Assembly (NCBI RefSeq): GCF_001612825.1
Contig: NZ_BDBE01000034.1
Span: 186,001 to 250,000 of the forward strand
DNA: 64,000 nt
Direction of reading: 5' to 3'
Origin: Nocardia caishijiensis NBRC 108228
GTDB lineage: Bacteria; Actinomycetota; Actinomycetes; Mycobacteriales; Mycobacteriaceae
Made by a program: the position numbers and the translations under genes. The notes under the pieces were generated by a model that worked only from the letters and a program-made list of their open reading frames with translations, was not told the origin of the DNA and searched no databases. This document shows positions 61,766 to 64,000 of this stretch, in pieces (positions within the stretch are counted from its first letter, which is position 1; the number at the start of each line of letters is the position of its first letter).

Positions 61766-64000
61766 CTACTCGGCAACGAACTCGGCCTCGCGTTCCACCG
61801 CGTCGATCGTGGCCTGGGGGACCTGGATCGGCCCGGGTGTGTAGGTGATCGCGCGGAGGGCGCCGGTGTAGCGGAATGGGCCGCGGCGTTCGCGCAGGTC
61901 CCAGGAGACGGGACCGCGGGCGTCGACGCCGACGGAGATGCCGGTCCACGGGGCCATGCCGACGAGCTGGACCTGGTCGGTGAGTTCCGCCAACGGCGTG
62001 CCGTCGGCCTCGACGACGAAGTCCCAGCGCAGGTGCGGGCGCACGGTGGCACGGACGGTGATCTCACGGGTGCCTTCGGGCAGCGGTGTGCCTATCGAGG
62101 TGTAGCGGCCGTAACTGTTCACCCCGAGCACCACCTCACCGTCGTCGATGTAGAGCAGGTACCCGCCGAGCGGGTCACCGTGGGCGACGAGCACGCCCTC
62201 GTCGCCGACCCGGTATCCGGATCGCGCCGCCCGGCCGTCGGGAGCACCTGCCTCGGCGTTCCCGGTGAGGTCGGCGGTGATGGTGAAGTCGCGGTAGGCG
62301 ATGAGTCGCTGGGAGCGGTAACGCTCGAGGGTCGGCGTGCCGGGCAGCAACCGGACGGGTTCGGCGAAGCGCGCCTCCGCCGGACGCCTGCGGAACAGGT
62401 CGGCACGGGTCAGCAGGGGGAAAACGGTATTGGCCCAGGCGGATTCGTCCCAGGCGGCGGCGAGTTCGGCGGCCTTGTCGGGGTGCTGAGCCGAGATGTC
62501 GTGCAGTTCGGTCGGGTCGGCGCGCACGTCGAAGAGCTGCCAGTCGGGTGCGTCGAGGTCGGTGCCCACTTCGTGGAGCGAGAGCAGTTTCCAGCCGTCG
62601 CGGTAGTAGCCGCGGTGACCGGTCATCTCCGAGTACTGCTCGGTGTGTCGGCTCGGTGCGGCGGGGTCTCGCAACACCTCGGCGGCGGACACACCGTCGA
62701 AGTCCTTGGCCGGTAGTCCGTTGCGCACCGAGGGTCGCCGCACCCCGGCGAACTCGAGCAGGGTGGGCGCCAGGTCGGTGACATAGGCGTACTCGTGCCT
62801 GATCCCGCCGTCGGTGTCGTTGCGCGGCAACCCTTTCGGCCACGACACGATCAGCGGCACCCGCACCCCACCGGCGAAGGTCTGCCCCTTGTAGAAGCGG
62901 AACGGCGTGTTCGACGCCTGTCCCCACCCGCGCGGATAGTGCACGCCGAGTTTCGCCGTGCCGATCAGGTCCTCGTCGTGGGGGACATCGCCCACCCAGT
63001 CGGGATCGTCGATATGAGCGAACTCGGCGAAGTAGGACCGCGTGCCTTCCGGTCCGCCCTCGGCGGTGCCGCCGTTGTCGGAGGTGAACACGATGACGGT
63101 GTTGTCGAGTTCGCCCAGCTCCTCGAGCAGGTCGACGATGCGCCCCAGGCTCTGGTCGATGCTGTCGACCATGCCCGCGTACACCTCCATGTACCTGGCG
63201 TACCGGCGCTGCTCGTCGGCGGAAAGCGAATCCCATTCCGCTGCTTCGTAACCCGGCTCGGTGTTGCGTGGCTTCTGCTGGGTGCCCGGCGGGAAGAGTC
63301 CCTGCGCCACCTGCTCGGCGAACCGCTTGCGGCGCAACTCGTCCCAGCCCTCGGCGTAGCGACCGCGGTACTTCGCCTGATCCTCGGCTCTGGCTTGCAA
63401 GGGCCCGTGCATGGCGACGTGCGCGAAGTACAGGAAGAACGGTTTCGTCGCGTCGTGGGCACGCAGGTCTTTGATATAGGACAGCGCCTTGTCGGTGAGA
63501 TCGTCGGTGAGGTAATAGCCGGGCGGGTACTCCTCGACATCCACCACCGAACTGTCGGAAACCAGCTGATTCGGGTAGTAGAAGGAGTTCAGGCCCTCGA
63601 GCGAGCCGTAATAGCGGTCGAATCCGCGCTGGGTCGGCCACGAATCCCGGTGCGCCGCCGGATTCATCGTGGCATCACGCACCAGATGCCATTTGCCCAC
63701 CGCATAGGTCGCATATCCGTTGTCCCGCAGGATTTCCGGCAGGGTGAGTACGTCGTCGGCGAGTTCGAGCCGCAAGCCGGGATAGCCCGGGTCGGCATTG
63801 GCGACGAAACCGAATCCCGCCCGGTGCGGGTTGATGCCGGTGAGCAACGCGGCGCGCGAGGGCGAGCACAACGGCGTGGTGTGGTAATTCGACAGGCGCA
63901 CCCCAGCCGCGGCGAGCCGATCCAGCGTTGGCGTGTCGATTTCGGAACCGTACGGGCCGATATCGCTGTAGCCCATATCGTCGACGAGGACGACGACGAT
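61766..64000 (-). CDS. Arylsulfatase (start outside window)
   Basis: At least 744 residues; the frame continues past the window edge (reading IVVVLVDDMGYSDIGPYG at the limit, the metal-binding aspartate pair of sulfatases). The active-site motif LCSPSRAALLTG carries the Cys that becomes formylglycine. Other family parts are VGKWHLVRD, SDNGGTAEGG and the C-terminal beta-rich region after about 500. It releases sulfate from organic sulfate esters. Its stop is 130 nt before the mtnAB start; both genes are co-oriented, so shared use in sulfur supply is plausible but not shown. Confidence 0.92.
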   Translation of the reverse strand: MVVVLVDDMGYSDIGPYGSEIDTPTLDRLAAAGVRLSNYHTTPLCSPSRAALLTGINPHRAGFGFVANADPGYPGLRLELADDVLTLPEILRDNGYATYAVGKWHLVRDATMNPAAHRDSWPTQRGFDRYYGSLEGLNSFYYPNQLVSDSSVVDVEEYPPGYYLTDDLTDKALSYIKDLRAHDATKPFFLYFAHVAMHGPLQARAEDQAKYRGRYAEGWDELRRKRFAEQVAQGLFPPGTQQKPRNTEPGYEAAEWDSLSADEQRRYARYMEVYAGMVDSIDQSLGRIVDLLEELGELDNTVIVFTSDNGGTAEGGPEGTRSYFAEFAHIDDPDWVGDVPHDEDLIGTAKLGVHYPRGWGQASNTPFRFYKGQTFAGGVRVPLIVSWPKGLPRNDTDGGIRHEYAYVTDLAPTLLEFAGVRRPSVRNGLPAKDFDGVSAAEVLRDPAAPSRHTEQYSEMTGHRGYYRDGWKLLSLHEVGTDLDAPDWQLFDVRADPTELHDISAQHPDKAAELAAAWDESAWANTVFPLLTRADLFRRRPAEARFAEPVRLLPGTPTLERYRSQRLIAYRDFTITADLTGNAEAGAPDGRAARSGYRVGDEGVLVAHGDPLGGYLLYIDDGEVVLGVNSYGRYTSIGTPLPEGTREITVRATVRPHLRWDFVVEADGTPLAELTDQVQLVGMAPWTGISVGVDARGPVSWDLRERRGPFRYTGALRAITYTPGPIQVPQATIDAVEREAEFVAE

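Overview
The window is high-GC actinobacterial DNA. It most likely comes from a mycolic-acid-bearing member of the Corynebacteriales, probably Nocardia or a close relative (inference). Three things support this: a WhiB1 nearly identical to the mycobacterial protein, an antigen-85-type mycolyltransferase-like esterase, and a left end (1 to about 17.2 kb) carrying the same genes as the M. tuberculosis Rv3220c-Rv3205c block (PdtaS, WhiB1, lipid kinase, acetyltransferase, phosphatase, beta-propeller protein, DEAD-box helicase, ferritin-like protein, DUF3107, TetR, DUF3152 protease, MoeZ, TIGR02569 protein).

Layout. 1-17.2 kb: the conserved block above, with an inserted alpha/beta hydrolase and an XRE regulator/YceI pair. 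17.3-18.7 kb: an acetyltransferase and a two-helix membrane protein. 18.7-23.5 kb: a tightly overlapping four-gene minus-strand operon of uncharacterised proteins, one a ParA-like ATPase with a substituted P-loop lysine; it resembles the Streptomyces SCO2521-SCO2524 families. 23.6-34.3 kb: nitrate assimilation, with two NarK-type transporters, a FadR-type regulator, another MFS carrier, nirB-nirD, and genes for siroheme supply (HemD-like with a DNA-binding domain, and a CbiX-like chelatase), preceded by a GlnR-like box. 34.3-41.3 kb: mixed accessory genes, a decayed GlxA-type regulator/epimerase pair, a mycolyltransferase-like protein and a large LuxR regulator. 41.4-48.8 kb: acyl-CoA ligase, aldehyde dehydrogenase, TetR and MpaB-type oxygenase with a shared operator-like motif, then a mycothiol-dependent-enzyme relative and an Old Yellow Enzyme-like protein. 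48.9-56.1 kb: the respiratory nitrate reductase operon narG-narH-(55-residue ORF)-narJ-narI. 56.5-64 kb: a truncated Rpn-type gene, a PH-like membrane protein, a methionine-salvage operon with a fused MtnA-MtnB, and the end of a sulfatase.

Working together: NarGHJI reduces nitrate for respiration. NarK proteins move nitrate/nitrite. NirBD reduces nitrite to ammonium and needs siroheme, for which the two downstream genes are placed. MtnAB, MtnD and MtnC form successive steps of the methylthioadenosine salvage route.

Three things stand out beyond gene content. (i) A family of about 105-115 bp dispersed intergenic repeats has at least six clear copies. Two lie exactly 3 nt upstream of leaderless promoters, two overlap the 3' ends of coding regions, and a decayed one separates narG from narH. 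(ii) A 20-bp two-part stem forms a leader structure before moeZ. (iii) A 60-bp-period minisatellite encodes a roughly 100-residue insertion inside the MtnA domain. No tRNA, rRNA, CRISPR array or intact insertion sequence was seen.
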